Origin: CAWJJM01 sp963843275
GTDB lineage: Bacteria; Acidobacteriota; Thermoanaerobaculia; Multivoradales; JBCCEF01
DNA: 64,000 nucleotides
Direction of reading: 5' to 3'
Assembly: GCA_963843275.1 (NCBI GenBank)
Contig: CAWJJM010000004.1
Location: 186,001 to 250,000 of the forward strand
The notes under the pieces were generated by a model. That model was not told the DNA's origin and ran no database searches. It saw only the letters and a list, made by a program, of their open reading frames with translations. A program made the position numbers and the translations under genes. Positions 31,732-39,972 of the stretch are shown here, in pieces; position 1 is the first letter of the stretch; each line of letters opens with the position of its first letter.

Positions 31732-31809
31732 GCTCCGATCGCTCCGCCGCCAGCGCGAAGCAAGGACCGCGCCCGGCGCTGGCCCGCATCCTGCTTCGCT
31801 CCGCCGGCG

Positions 31810-33750
31810 ATGACGCCGCGCCGCAGCCCCCGCGGGCGGCCGGGTCGGCCGGTCGCCGCGGCGACCCTGGCGGTCGCCCTGACCGTCTCCTGTGGCGGTC
31901 TCGGGGACCCCGCGGGCCGGCACGCGGACCCGCCCGCGGCCGAGGAACAGCCGGCCGCCGCGGCAGCGGCCGCGACCCGGGCGGCACGCGCCGCGACCCC
32001 GCCGGCGGCCGAACGCTTCGCGCTCTCCCCCGTGCCCGCCCGCCCCGCCCCCGGCGCCGCCGGGCTCAGCGACCGCCAGCTCGCCTACCTCGCTCGGGCC
32101 CGCCGCCAGCTCGACCGCCTGGAGGGCGCCATCCACCGCACCGGACCGGACCGGCAGGCCGCCGCGGCCCTGGTGGCCGCCGCCCTGTCCCTCCGCGGCG
32201 CGGCTCCGGCGGCGGCCGTCGGGCAGCACCTCGAGGGCGCGCTCGAGCCGTGCGCGGGCCGCTGGGGCACGACGAGCTGCGAGCGCGCCCTGCTGTCGCT
32301 CCAGCGCGTCGCGCTGCAGTTCCCCGCCGCGGTGCCGGAGAGACTGCGGGAGCCGCTGCGGCGCGCGGCCGGCGCGGCGGTGCCGCCGCCCGCGGCCGAC
32401 CGGCTGGAGGCGCCGTGGAGCTTCCCCGAGACGGAGAACCAGCGGCTCGTCCGGGTCGCCCGGGCCCTGGCCGCCCACGCGGTGGCCGGCACCGGCGACT
32501 CGGACGCCGGCCGCGCCTGGGCGCGGCACGCCGAGGCCCTGTTGGCGGCCCGCGACGCCAGCGGCTGGTACGAGGCCGACAGCGCCGGCTACCTGGCGCT
32601 GTCGATCCAGGCGCTGCTGCACCTGCGGGACCTCGCCCCGGCGGCGCCGGTGCGCCGGCTGGCCGACCGCGAGCTGGACCTCGCCTTCGCCCGCTGGGCG
32701 GTCGACCAGGTGGGCGCCGTCCCGGCCGGCGCCCGCACCCGCACCTACCTGCACTGGGCCCTGGCGGCGCCGGCCAACACCCCCTGGCGGGCCTGGGCCT
32801 GGTTCGCGGCCGATCTCGGCGACCCGGCGCAGATCACCTTCCGCGACGCGCCGGAGATGGGGGTCACCGGCTACCGCTTCCCCGACCCCGTGCGCCGGCT
32901 GCTGGCCCACCGCGAGGAGCTGGGCAGCTACGAGATCCGCCAGCGGCGCCGGATCTCCTCGGGCGGTCGGCGGGACGTCGACGCCGCGCTCTACGGATGG
33001 GCGACGCCCGACTACATCCTCTCCGCGTCGCAGGCCGTCGACGGGCTGGCGCTGGCCGTCTCGGGCGGCCAGGAGATCCCCGTGGTGCTCCTGCCGGAGG
33101 GGGTCGGCTTCGCGCCGCTCTACCTGTGGAGCCGGGTCGACGACCGGCGTGCCGAGCGCTGGCGCAGCCGGGTCGGCCAGGAGCAGGCGGTGGCCGACCA
33201 CGGGCGCGCCCTGGCACGGCTGGGAACCGCGGCGGAGCCCGGGCACGCCTACCTCGCCGCCGCCTGGTCCCGGCCCCGGCCGGCCGGCGACGCGGTGGTG
33301 GCGCGGGCCGGCGGCACTTACGTGGCGCTGGTCACCGCGGGCGGCTGGACGCTGGCGCCGGCCGGCGAGCGCTTCCCGGCGGTCTACCGCGGCAGCCCGG
33401 CGCGCGGCGCCTGGGTGGCGGTGCCGCAGCGCCAGCCGGCGGCGATCGGCCTGCTGGTCGGGCGGGCGGCCGAGGCCGGGACCTTCGCCGCGTGGACGGC
33501 GCGCGCGGCGGACCTGCGGCTCATCGTCTCCCGCGACCCGGACGGGGTCCCCACCCGCCTCGGGCTGGCCGCCGGCGGCGAGCCGCTGGTCTTCCACCCG
33601 GGGGGCGGCGCGACCGTCGGCGGGGACCCCGTCGAGGCGCGCGGCTACCCGCTCTTCTCCACCCCGGCCCTCGCTCACGGGGCCGACGGCTGGCACCTCC
33701 GGACGGGAGGCGCCGACGTCCGGCTGGCGCCGCTGAAAGCGCTCCCCTGA
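31810..33750 (+). CDS. Large lipoprotein, predicted helical-toroid fold, unknown function
   Basis: 646 residues. The N-terminus is a signal peptide with lipobox Cys28 (LTVSC), so the protein should be anchored to the outer face of a membrane. After an Ala/Pro-rich linker to about residue 90, residues 95-400 are regularly spaced amphipathic helices with aromatic residues (ENQRLVRVARALAAHA; YEADSAGYLALSIQALLHL). This recalls the alpha/alpha toroid of heparinase- or alginate-lyase-like proteins. The C-terminal 240 residues look beta-rich. I do not recognise a named family or clear catalytic residues. ATG 31810 is chosen because it gives a complete lipoprotein signal. Confidence 0.55.
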   Translation: MTPRRSPRGRPGRPVAAATLAVALTVSCGGLGDPAGRHADPPAAEEQPAAAAAAATRAARAATPPAAERFALSPVPARPAPGAAGLSDRQLAYLARARRQLDRLEGAIHRTGPDRQAAAALVAAALSLRGAAPAAAVGQHLEGALEPCAGRWGTTSCERALLSLQRVALQFPAAVPERLREPLRRAAGAAVPPPAADRLEAPWSFPETENQRLVRVARALAAHAVAGTGDSDAGRAWARHAEALLAARDASGWYEADSAGYLALSIQALLHLRDLAPAAPVRRLADRELDLAFARWAVDQVGAVPAGARTRTYLHWALAAPANTPWRAWAWFAADLGDPAQITFRDAPEMGVTGYRFPDPVRRLLAHREELGSYEIRQRRRISSGGRRDVDAALYGWATPDYILSASQAVDGLALAVSGGQEIPVVLLPEGVGFAPLYLWSRVDDRRAERWRSRVGQEQAVADHGRALARLGTAAEPGHAYLAAAWSRPRPAGDAVVARAGGTYVALVTAGGWTLAPAGERFPAVYRGSPARGAWVAVPQRQPAAIGLLVGRAAEAGTFAAWTARAADLRLIVSRDPDGVPTRLGLAAGGEPLVFHPGGGATVGGDPVEARGYPLFSTPALAHGADGWHLRTGGADVRLAPLKALP

Positions 33751-33775
33751 CGCCGCCCGGACCGCGTCGTTCTGC

Positions 33776-33781
33776 TACCAT
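33776..33781 (+). promoter_or_regulatory. Putative -10 element (TACCAT) for the SPFH/zinc-ribbon cluster
   Basis: TACCAT lies 27 bases before the GTG at 33809, just downstream of the previous stop. The leader would be about 20 bases and contains a purine-rich GGGGGG AAC ribosome-binding stretch. It is the only promoter-like hexamer in the short gap. Confidence 0.4.
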
Positions 33782-33808
33782 CGGCGCTTCCGACCCGGGG
33801 GGAACAGG

Positions 33809-34339
33809 GTGACCGACGGCTACGAGGAAGCGCGCAAGCAGCGCAACCCGCTGGAGCGGCTGATGGAGCGGATCCCCGGCTTCCGCGGTTTCCAGGACCG
33901 CGAGCTGCGCCGCGACGTCGACAAGCTGCAGCGCGAGCACATGGCGGACGAGGTCCAGGCCCTGGTGGCGCGGCTGCGCCGCCGGGCGCGTGACTACACC
34001 GACGCCGGCCAGCTCGGCGTGCTCGACCGCTTCGACCGGCTCGAGCGCGGGCTCGACCGCCTGGCCGGCCACATCCGCTTCGCCGACTACGGGCAGACCG
34101 GCCTGTTCGACCCGGTGAAGATCGGCGATCCGGAGCTCGCCCGCCTCTACGACTTCGACCTCGGGCTGCTCGCCGACCTGGCGGCCCTCGAGACCGCCGT
34201 CGAGGAGATCCCGGCACCGGCGGCGCCCGGCGGCCCGACCGCCGCGGTCGACGCGGCGCTGGAACGGCTGGAGGCCGTCGAGGCACGCTGGGGTGAGCGG
34301 GCGGCGGTGATCGGCAACGTGGTGCGGTCGGTCGGATGA
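33809..34339 (+). CDS. Helical protein of unknown function, first gene of the SPFH/zinc-ribbon cluster
   Basis: 176 residues, mostly charged helix and predicted soluble. The N-terminal motif IPGFRGFQDRELRRDVDKL (about residues 21-39) is striking. Heptad-like helices follow (LGVLDRFDRLERGLDRL), then a conserved-looking aromatic stretch HIRFADYGQTGLFDPVKI and an acidic C-terminal helix. I know of no assigned function. It starts at GTG 33809 after a G-rich ribosome-binding site and is followed after 37 bases by the SPFH gene, so it is probably a partner of that system. Confidence 0.6.
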   Translation: MTDGYEEARKQRNPLERLMERIPGFRGFQDRELRRDVDKLQREHMADEVQALVARLRRRARDYTDAGQLGVLDRFDRLERGLDRLAGHIRFADYGQTGLFDPVKIGDPELARLYDFDLGLLADLAALETAVEEIPAPAAPGGPTAAVDAALERLEAVEARWGERAAVIGNVVRSVG

Positions 34340-34376
34340 GCAGAGCTCGCCGCGACACCGCCAGGGAGGCACGGCC

Positions 34377-35441
34377 ATGCAGGTGATCCAGCACCAGGAC
34401 CCGCTCGGCGACGTGATGGTGGCGCGCTTCCCCCGCGAGGGGACGGCGCCGATCCAGCTCGGCAGCCAGCTCATCGTCGAGGAGAGCCAGCGCGCCGTCT
34501 TCTTCCGCGACGGCAAGGCGCTCGACACCTTCGGGCCGGGGCGCCACACCCTGGCCACGCAGAACCTGCCGCTTCTGACCGGCCTGCTGGGCCGCGCCTT
34601 CGGCGGCCACTCGCCGTTCCAGGCGGCGGTCTTCTTCGTCTCGGCGAAGACCTTCCTCGACCTGAAGTGGGGCACCAAGGAACCGGTGGTCTTCCGCGAC
34701 CGCGAGCTCGCCATGGTGCGCCTGCGCGCCTTCGGCAAGTTCGCGGTGCGGGTGGTCGACGCCCAGCTCTTCGTCAACCGGGTGGTGGGGACGCTGGGCA
34801 CCTACACCAGCGACGGCGTCGAGAGCTACTTCAAGGACGTCATCGTCGCCCGGCTCAACGACCTGCTGGGCGAGAACCTGACCTCGATCTTCGACCTGCC
34901 CAAGGTCTACGACGAGCTGGCCATGGCGCTGAAGTCGCGGGTCGGCGACGACTTCGCCAAGTACGGCATCGAGCTGGTCGACCTGTTCCTCGGCGCCATC
35001 ACCCCACCCGCCGAGGTGCAGGCGATGATCGACGAGCGCAGCGGCATGGGCGCCGTCGGCAACGTCGACACCTACCTGAAGTTCAAGGCCGCCCGCGCCA
35101 TGGGCGACGCCGCCCGGGCCAGCGGCGAGGGCGGCGGTGCCGTCGCCTCCGGCATGGGCGTCGGCGTCGGCGCCGGCCTGGGGATGATGCTCCCGGGCAT
35201 GATGCGCGACGCGATGCAGGGCGGTGGCGGCGCGACCCCGGGCGGCGCGGCCCCGGGCGGCGGCGCGGCCGCGAGTGGCGGCGCGCCGGCCGGCGCGCCC
35301 GAGGGCGGCGGCGCCGCGGCGGGCGGGGCGGCGGCCGCGGCCGGCAGCGCCGCGGCGGCCTTCTGCACCCAGTGCGGCGGCCGGCTCCCCGAAGGCGCCC
35401 GCTTCTGCCCGAGCTGCGGCGCCCGCGCCACCCCGGCTTGA
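34377..35441 (+). CDS. SPFH-domain protein with C-terminal zinc ribbon (YdjI / virion-core-like)
   Basis: 354 residues. Residues about 30-235 form an SPFH (band-7) domain of the YdjI-like type: VEESQRAVFFRDGKALDTFGPG at the start, KEPVVFRDRELAMVRLRAFG in the middle and IELVDLFLGAITPPAEVQAMI at the end. Next come a short helical region, a Gly/Ala-rich linker (about 240-328) and a zinc ribbon with Cys330, Cys333, Cys344 and Cys347. No signal peptide is present. In Bacillus, YdjI works with the zinc-ribbon proteins YdjG/YdjH and recruits PspA to membranes; this architecture and neighbourhood are similar. ATG 34377; the stop overlaps the next gene by 4 bases. Confidence 0.82.
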   Translation: MQVIQHQDPLGDVMVARFPREGTAPIQLGSQLIVEESQRAVFFRDGKALDTFGPGRHTLATQNLPLLTGLLGRAFGGHSPFQAAVFFVSAKTFLDLKWGTKEPVVFRDRELAMVRLRAFGKFAVRVVDAQLFVNRVVGTLGTYTSDGVESYFKDVIVARLNDLLGENLTSIFDLPKVYDELAMALKSRVGDDFAKYGIELVDLFLGAITPPAEVQAMIDERSGMGAVGNVDTYLKFKAARAMGDAARASGEGGGAVASGMGVGVGAGLGMMLPGMMRDAMQGGGGATPGGAAPGGGAAASGGAPAGAPEGGGAAAGGAAAAAGSAAAAFCTQCGGRLPEGARFCPSCGARATPA

Positions 35442-36196
35442 CCGCCGCGACGACGCTCGACTGCCCGCAGTGCGGCGGCGCCAACCCGCTGCCCAGCGGC
35501 GACCGCCTCCTGCGCTGCGCCTTCTGCGGCGCCAGCCTGTTCGTCGACCGCGGCGGGCTGGTCAGCCACTACCGCCTGCCCCGGCTGGTCGACCGCGCGG
35601 GAGCCGCCGAGGCGCTGCGCCGCTGGATGGCCGGCAACGAGACGGTCAAGGGGCTCGACGAACGGGCCGAGGTCACCGACCTCGCCGCGGTGAGCTTCCC
35701 GGTGTGGATGTTCCGCCGGCGCGCCGCGGCGGGCGAGTCGGTGGTCGCCGAGCCGGCGGCGCCGACGCCGGAGCCGCGGATGGCGGAGCTCGACGTCCCG
35801 GCCGGCGAGCTGGTGCCCTTCGCGGCTCCGGAGGAGGGCGCCGAGACGGTTCCCGCGGCGGTCCCGCTCGCCACCGCGCGCGGCTGGCTCGAGCACGCTC
35901 CGGGCTCCGGCGAGGTGGTCGAGACGGCCCTCGTCCACGTCCCCTTCTGGCGCGCCACCTACCGCTACGACGGCCGTCCCTGGAGCGCCCTGGTCGAGGG
36001 CTCGACCGGCGCCGTGCTCGCCTCGGTCTTCCCCGCCAAGGCCGAGACGCCCTACGTGCTGGTGGCGGCCCTCGGGCTGGTGCTGTTCGGGGTCGAGGGA
36101 CTGGCGATCTCGGACCTGCTGTGGAAGGCCGTGGTCATCGGGGTCACGGCCGTGCCGCTGAGCCTGCTGGCCTGGTGGGTGACGAGCCGGGTGTGA
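35438..36196 (+). CDS. Zinc-ribbon membrane protein 1 of the SPFH cluster
   Basis: 252 residues. The N-terminus holds one zinc ribbon with Cys9, Cys12, Cys27 and Cys30. A soluble middle part follows (WMAGNETVKGLDERA; VHVPFWRATYRYDG), and two membrane helices at about 207-247 finish the protein. The segment with PFW and RYDG is repeated in spirit in the next protein (YYPLWVVRYRF), suggesting a shared domain. The TTG start at 35438 overlaps the SPFH stop; no ATG or GTG would keep the first Cys pair. Function unknown, but tight coupling implies a complex with the SPFH protein. Confidence 0.7.
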   Translation: MTAATTLDCPQCGGANPLPSGDRLLRCAFCGASLFVDRGGLVSHYRLPRLVDRAGAAEALRRWMAGNETVKGLDERAEVTDLAAVSFPVWMFRRRAAAGESVVAEPAAPTPEPRMAELDVPAGELVPFAAPEEGAETVPAAVPLATARGWLEHAPGSGEVVETALVHVPFWRATYRYDGRPWSALVEGSTGAVLASVFPAKAETPYVLVAALGLVLFGVEGLAISDLLWKAVVIGVTAVPLSLLAWWVTSRV

Positions 36197-37296
36197 GCGC
36201 CGTGGGACCCACGCCCCCGCCCCCGCCACCGGCGACCGCCGCGCCGCCCCCGCCGCCGGCTCCCGACGACCCGGCGGCGGTCACCGGCGGCCCGCCGGCC
36301 CGCGTCGCCGGGCTCACCTGCCCGAGCTGTGGCGGCGTGCTGGAGGTGGACGCCGGGGTGCGGGTGGCCCACTGCCGCTTCTGCTCGGCGACCCTGCTGG
36401 TCAGCGAGCCCGAGGGGGTGCGGCGCTTCGCGGTCGACGCCCGCCACGACGCCAGCGAGGCGCGCGGCGCCGTCGGCCGCTGGCTGGGCAGCGGCTGGAA
36501 CAAGGACCGCCGCCTGCCGCGCGAGGCCGAGCTGGGCGAGGCCTTCCTCTGCTTCCTCCCGTTCTTCCGCGTCGAGGCCGACGTGATCGGCTGGGCCTTC
36601 GGCACCGAGGAGCGGACCCGCACCACCGGCTCCGGCAAGAGCCGCCGGACCGAGCACTACGAGGTCGACGTGGAGCGCTCGTCCCACCGGCACTTCGACC
36701 GCACCCTCGCCGCGGTCAACGTGGCCGAGCTGGGGGTCGAGCAGGTGCGGCTCGCCGGCGACCGGCTGCTGCCCTTCGACGGCGAGGCGCTGGAGCGCCG
36801 CGGCATGGTCTTCGCGCCGACCCGCTCGGAGACCGAGGCGCGGGAGTCCGCGCTCGCCGGCTTCCGCGAGGACGCCGACCCGGCCGCGGGGATGAAGCGG
36901 GTGCGCTTCCGCTTCCTGGAGACGGTCCGCGAGGCGGTCTCGGTCGTCTACTACCCGCTGTGGGTGGTGCGCTACCGCTTCCGCGACCGCTCCTACCAGG
37001 CGGTGATCGACGCCGAGGACGGCAGCCTCGCCTACGGCAAGGCGCCGGGCAACGACCTCTACCGCGCCCTCGTCCTGGTGGGGACGGAGGCGCTGCTCTG
37101 CTACCTCGGGTCCACCGTGATCCAGCTCGCCGACGACGCCTGCGGGGCGCTGGCCGGGGCGGCGGTGGTGGGCTCGCTCTTCCTGGCCTGGGCGTGGCGC
37201 CGCTTCCGCTACGGCGGCGTGGTGGAGGAGGGCTCCGGCGTGCGGCGCACGACGGCGCCGGCTCCCGCCCTGCTGCGCCGCTGGTGGCGCCGGTGA
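36193..37296 (+). CDS. Zinc-ribbon membrane protein 2 of the SPFH cluster
   Basis: 367 residues. A Pro-rich N-terminus (residues 6-27) leads to a zinc ribbon with Cys43, Cys46, Cys61 and Cys64. A soluble domain of about 240 residues contains PFFRVEADVIGWAFG, a Ser/Thr/Arg-rich loop (TGSGKSRRTEHYEVDVE), and YYPLWVVRYRFRDRSYQAVIDAEDG. Two membrane helices lie near 310-350 and a basic tail ends the protein. It is related in layout to the preceding protein, probably by duplication. GTG 36193 overlaps the previous stop by 4 bases and the stop overlaps the following gene. No named family recognised. Confidence 0.7.
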   Translation: MSAVGPTPPPPPPATAAPPPPPAPDDPAAVTGGPPARVAGLTCPSCGGVLEVDAGVRVAHCRFCSATLLVSEPEGVRRFAVDARHDASEARGAVGRWLGSGWNKDRRLPREAELGEAFLCFLPFFRVEADVIGWAFGTEERTRTTGSGKSRRTEHYEVDVERSSHRHFDRTLAAVNVAELGVEQVRLAGDRLLPFDGEALERRGMVFAPTRSETEARESALAGFREDADPAAGMKRVRFRFLETVREAVSVVYYPLWVVRYRFRDRSYQAVIDAEDGSLAYGKAPGNDLYRALVLVGTEALLCYLGSTVIQLADDACGALAGAAVVGSLFLAWAWRRFRYGGVVEEGSGVRRTTAPAPALLRRWWRR

Positions 37297-37934
37297 GCGG
37301 CTTCGCGCTGTTGCCGCTCGACTGCCCGAGCTGCGGCGCCGCCCTGGCGGCGGCGGAGGAGGACACCGTCTACTACTGCACCGCCTGCCGCTCGGGCTGG
37401 CGGCACGAGCCCACCGCCACCCGGGGCCTGGCGCCGGTCGACGTGTCGTTCGTCGCCAGCCCGGCCCGCGCCGTCGCCGGCCACCTGCCCTTCTGGCTGC
37501 TGCCGGCGCACGTCGAGATCACCACGCGCGAGGCCAGCGGCGGCGCGCTGCGCGGCCTGCTCGGGTTCTTCCTCGGCGACAACGCCGGCGGTCCGCCGGG
37601 CGACGGCGCCTTCGCCATCCCGGCGTTCCACCTGCCGATCGAGGCCGCCCTGGAGGCGGCCCGCCGCTACACCGCGGAGCTGCCGCGGCTGGGCGAGCTG
37701 CTGGGCGAGCGGCTCATCGGCGGCATCTACCGCCCGGAGGACGCGCGCAAGCTCGCCCACTGGGTGCTGATCGCGTCGCAGGCCGCCGAGAGCGACACCG
37801 TGCGCGAGCTCGCCTACCGGATCGACTTCCGGGCGCCGCGCCTGCTCGGCGTCCCCTGGGAGGAGCGCGACGGCACCCGCGTCGACTGCATCTTCGGCCT
37901 CCCCCTGGGAGCGGCCGGCGAGCGACTACAATAG
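37293..37934 (+). CDS. Zinc-ribbon protein 3 of the SPFH cluster
   Basis: 213 residues with an N-terminal zinc ribbon (Cys11, Cys14, Cys29, Cys32). The rest is soluble: HLPFWLLPAHVEI near residue 65, a Gly-rich loop, a helical stretch, then FRAPRLLGVPWEERDG. No membrane helix is evident, so it may be the cytoplasmic partner of the two membrane-bound zinc-ribbon proteins. The GTG start at 37293 sits in the previous stop. The predicted promoter of the kinase gene lies over its last codons. Confidence 0.65.
   Translation: MSGFALLPLDCPSCGAALAAAEEDTVYYCTACRSGWRHEPTATRGLAPVDVSFVASPARAVAGHLPFWLLPAHVEITTREASGGALRGLLGFFLGDNAGGPPGDGAFAIPAFHLPIEAALEAARRYTAELPRLGELLGERLIGGIYRPEDARKLAHWVLIASQAAESDTVRELAYRIDFRAPRLLGVPWEERDGTRVDCIFGLPLGAAGERLQ
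37927..37932 (+). promoter_or_regulatory. Putative -10 element (TACAAT) for the Ser/Thr kinase operon
   Basis: TACAAT spans the end of the preceding zinc-ribbon gene and lies 8 bases before the GTG at 37941. No ribosome-binding site separates them. It suggests the kinase can be transcribed on its own, in addition to any read-through from the cluster. Confidence 0.45.
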
Positions 37935-37940
37935 CCCGTC

Positions 37941-39938
37941 GTGAGCATCGCGGAATCGGGCTCGGTCCTGGACGGCAAGTACGAGATCGTCCGCTCGCTC
38001 GGCGCGGGGGGGATGGGAGAGGTCTTCCTCGCCCGCCACCTCCACCTCGACGAGCTGCGGGTGATCAAGGTCCTGCGCGCCGACCTCGCCGCCGATCCCG
38101 CCAGCCAGAAGCGGTTCCTGCGCGAGGCCCGCCTGGCCACCCAGATCAAGCACCCCAACGTCGCCATCCTCTACGACTGCTCGCGGCTCGCCGAGGGCAG
38201 CTTCTACATGGTCTGGGAGCACGTCGAGGGCGAGGAGGTGGGCGACCGCATCGACCGCGAGGGGCCCTTCCCGCTGCACACCGCGATCGACCTCGGCATC
38301 CAGGCGCTGCGCGGCCTCGGCGCCATCCACGCCACCGGGGTGATCCACCGCGACATCAGCCCCGACAACCTGATGATCCACGTCGACGCCGCCGACCGGC
38401 TGCGGCTCAAGATCATCGATCTCGGCCTGGCCCGCACCCTGGCGCCCGACCCCGCCTTCGAGGTGACCCAGGTGGGCACCTTCACCGGCAAGCTGCGCTA
38501 CTGCTCGCCGGAGCAGGCGCAGGTCTCCGAGGGCCCGGGGCTCGACCACCGCACCGACCTGTACTCGCTCGGGCTGGTGCTCTACGAGATGATCACCTGC
38601 CGCTTCCCCTTCGAGGGCAGCGGCCCGGCGTCGCTGGTGCAGCGGATGAGCCAGGAGGCCCTGCCGCTGGCGGGCCGCAACCCGGACGTCGAGGTGCCGG
38701 CCGCCCTCGACCGGGTGGTGGCCCGCGCCCTGGCCCGCGACCCGGAGCAGCGCTTCGCCGACGCCGTCGCCTTCATCGAGGCGCTCGACGACGTGCGGCG
38801 CGGCCTGGCCGGGGCGGGCACGCAGAAGGTCGCGGCGGCCCCGGCCCGGCCGGCGCGGCCGCCGGCGCCCGGCGAGGGGCCGCGGCGCGCCCCGACCAGC
38901 GAGCTGTCGCCCACCGAGCGCGCCGCCCTGCTGCAGCAGATCGACCGCGCCGCGCGACGGGTGCGCGAGACGACGCAGGTGATCCGCGACGCCGGCCAGG
39001 CGCTCGACACGGGCGACCTCGACCGCGCCCGCGACCTGGTGGCGACCGTCGAGCAGTCCAACCCGGCCGCCCCCGGCCTCTCCGGGCTGCGCGATCGCCT
39101 GCGCGACGCCGAGCGGCTCGCCGGGCACCGCCAGCGCGTCGAGGAGCTCGAGGCGCTGCTCAACAAGTACCTCAAGGCGCGGCAGCGCCAGCTCGCGGTG
39201 ATGGCGCTCGACTCGCTCCTCGACCTGTTCCCCAACCACCCCCGCCGCGACGACTACGAGAGCTGGGTCGGCCTGCTCGACCAGGAGGTGGAGAAGGACC
39301 ACCGGGTGGCCGAGGCGCTCGCCGTGGGCCGCGAAGCGCTGACCGCCGGCGACTTTAGGCGCGGCCGCCGCCAGCTCGCGGCCCTGCGCAAGCTCGACGA
39401 GGAGGCGGCGGCGGCCTTCGACGGCGAGCTGCGCCGCGCCGAGCGCCAGCTCGAGCGCGACGAGGAGCTCGACAAGCGCCACCAACGCTTCGAGGAGGCG
39501 GTGGCGGGCGGGCAGGTCGAAGCCGCCGAGCGCCAGCTCGCCTGGTTGCGCGAGCGGATGAGCCGGGTCGCCTTCGACACGCTGGCGGCGCGGCTGCCCG
39601 AGGCGCGCCTGCGGGCCGTCGAGATCCCGTTCGAGGAGCGCTTCGAGAAGCACCTCGGGGCCGCCGAGTGGGGGGCGGCGCGCGAGGTGGCGAGCGAGCT
39701 CGGCGCCGCGGCCCCGCAGAGCGCGCGCCCGGCCGCCATGCGCGCCGAGGTGGACCGCCGGGAGGGGGAGCAGCGGCGCCGGACGGCCGTCGCGCAGGGG
39801 GAGCGCCAGATCGAGCGCCTGATCGCCACCGGCGACGTCGCCCAGTCGCGCCTCGCCCTCAAGATCCTCCTCCAGATGGACCCCGAGAACCGGCGCCGCC
39901 GCTCCTTCGAGCGCCAGATCCAGGCGTTGGAGCGCTGA
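37941..39938 (+). CDS. Serine/threonine protein kinase with helical repeat tail
   Basis: 665 residues, no membrane helix seen. A Hanks-type kinase domain spans about residues 12-285: glycine loop GAGGMGEV, an Ile-Lys in VIKVL, catalytic loop HRDISPDN (His136-Asp138) and DLG at 160-162 in place of DFG. The other catalytic residues are intact. After a Pro/Arg-rich linker, residues 330-665 are charged long helices (LDQEVEKDHRVAEAL; RRAERQLERDEELDKRHQ), probably coiled coil or repeat-type protein interaction. It lies between the zinc-ribbon cluster and a sensor histidine kinase, hinting at shared envelope sensing. Substrates are unknown. Confidence 0.9.
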   Translation: MSIAESGSVLDGKYEIVRSLGAGGMGEVFLARHLHLDELRVIKVLRADLAADPASQKRFLREARLATQIKHPNVAILYDCSRLAEGSFYMVWEHVEGEEVGDRIDREGPFPLHTAIDLGIQALRGLGAIHATGVIHRDISPDNLMIHVDAADRLRLKIIDLGLARTLAPDPAFEVTQVGTFTGKLRYCSPEQAQVSEGPGLDHRTDLYSLGLVLYEMITCRFPFEGSGPASLVQRMSQEALPLAGRNPDVEVPAALDRVVARALARDPEQRFADAVAFIEALDDVRRGLAGAGTQKVAAAPARPARPPAPGEGPRRAPTSELSPTERAALLQQIDRAARRVRETTQVIRDAGQALDTGDLDRARDLVATVEQSNPAAPGLSGLRDRLRDAERLAGHRQRVEELEALLNKYLKARQRQLAVMALDSLLDLFPNHPRRDDYESWVGLLDQEVEKDHRVAEALAVGREALTAGDFRRGRRQLAALRKLDEEAAAAFDGELRRAERQLERDEELDKRHQRFEEAVAGGQVEAAERQLAWLRERMSRVAFDTLAARLPEARLRAVEIPFEERFEKHLGAAEWGAAREVASELGAAAPQSARPAAMRAEVDRREGEQRRRTAVAQGERQIERLIATGDVAQSRLALKILLQMDPENRRRRSFERQIQALER

Positions 39939-39972
39939 GCTGAGCGCGGCGGCGGAAGGTCCCGACTAGGCC

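Noticed and set aside
30151..33696. Very long minus-strand open frame (1181 codons) across the VanZ, lipid kinase and lipoprotein genes
   Set aside because: Only its middle part encodes the real lipid kinase (to 31731). The rest is antisense to well-supported genes and reads as low-complexity Arg/Gly/Pro sequence caused by high GC.
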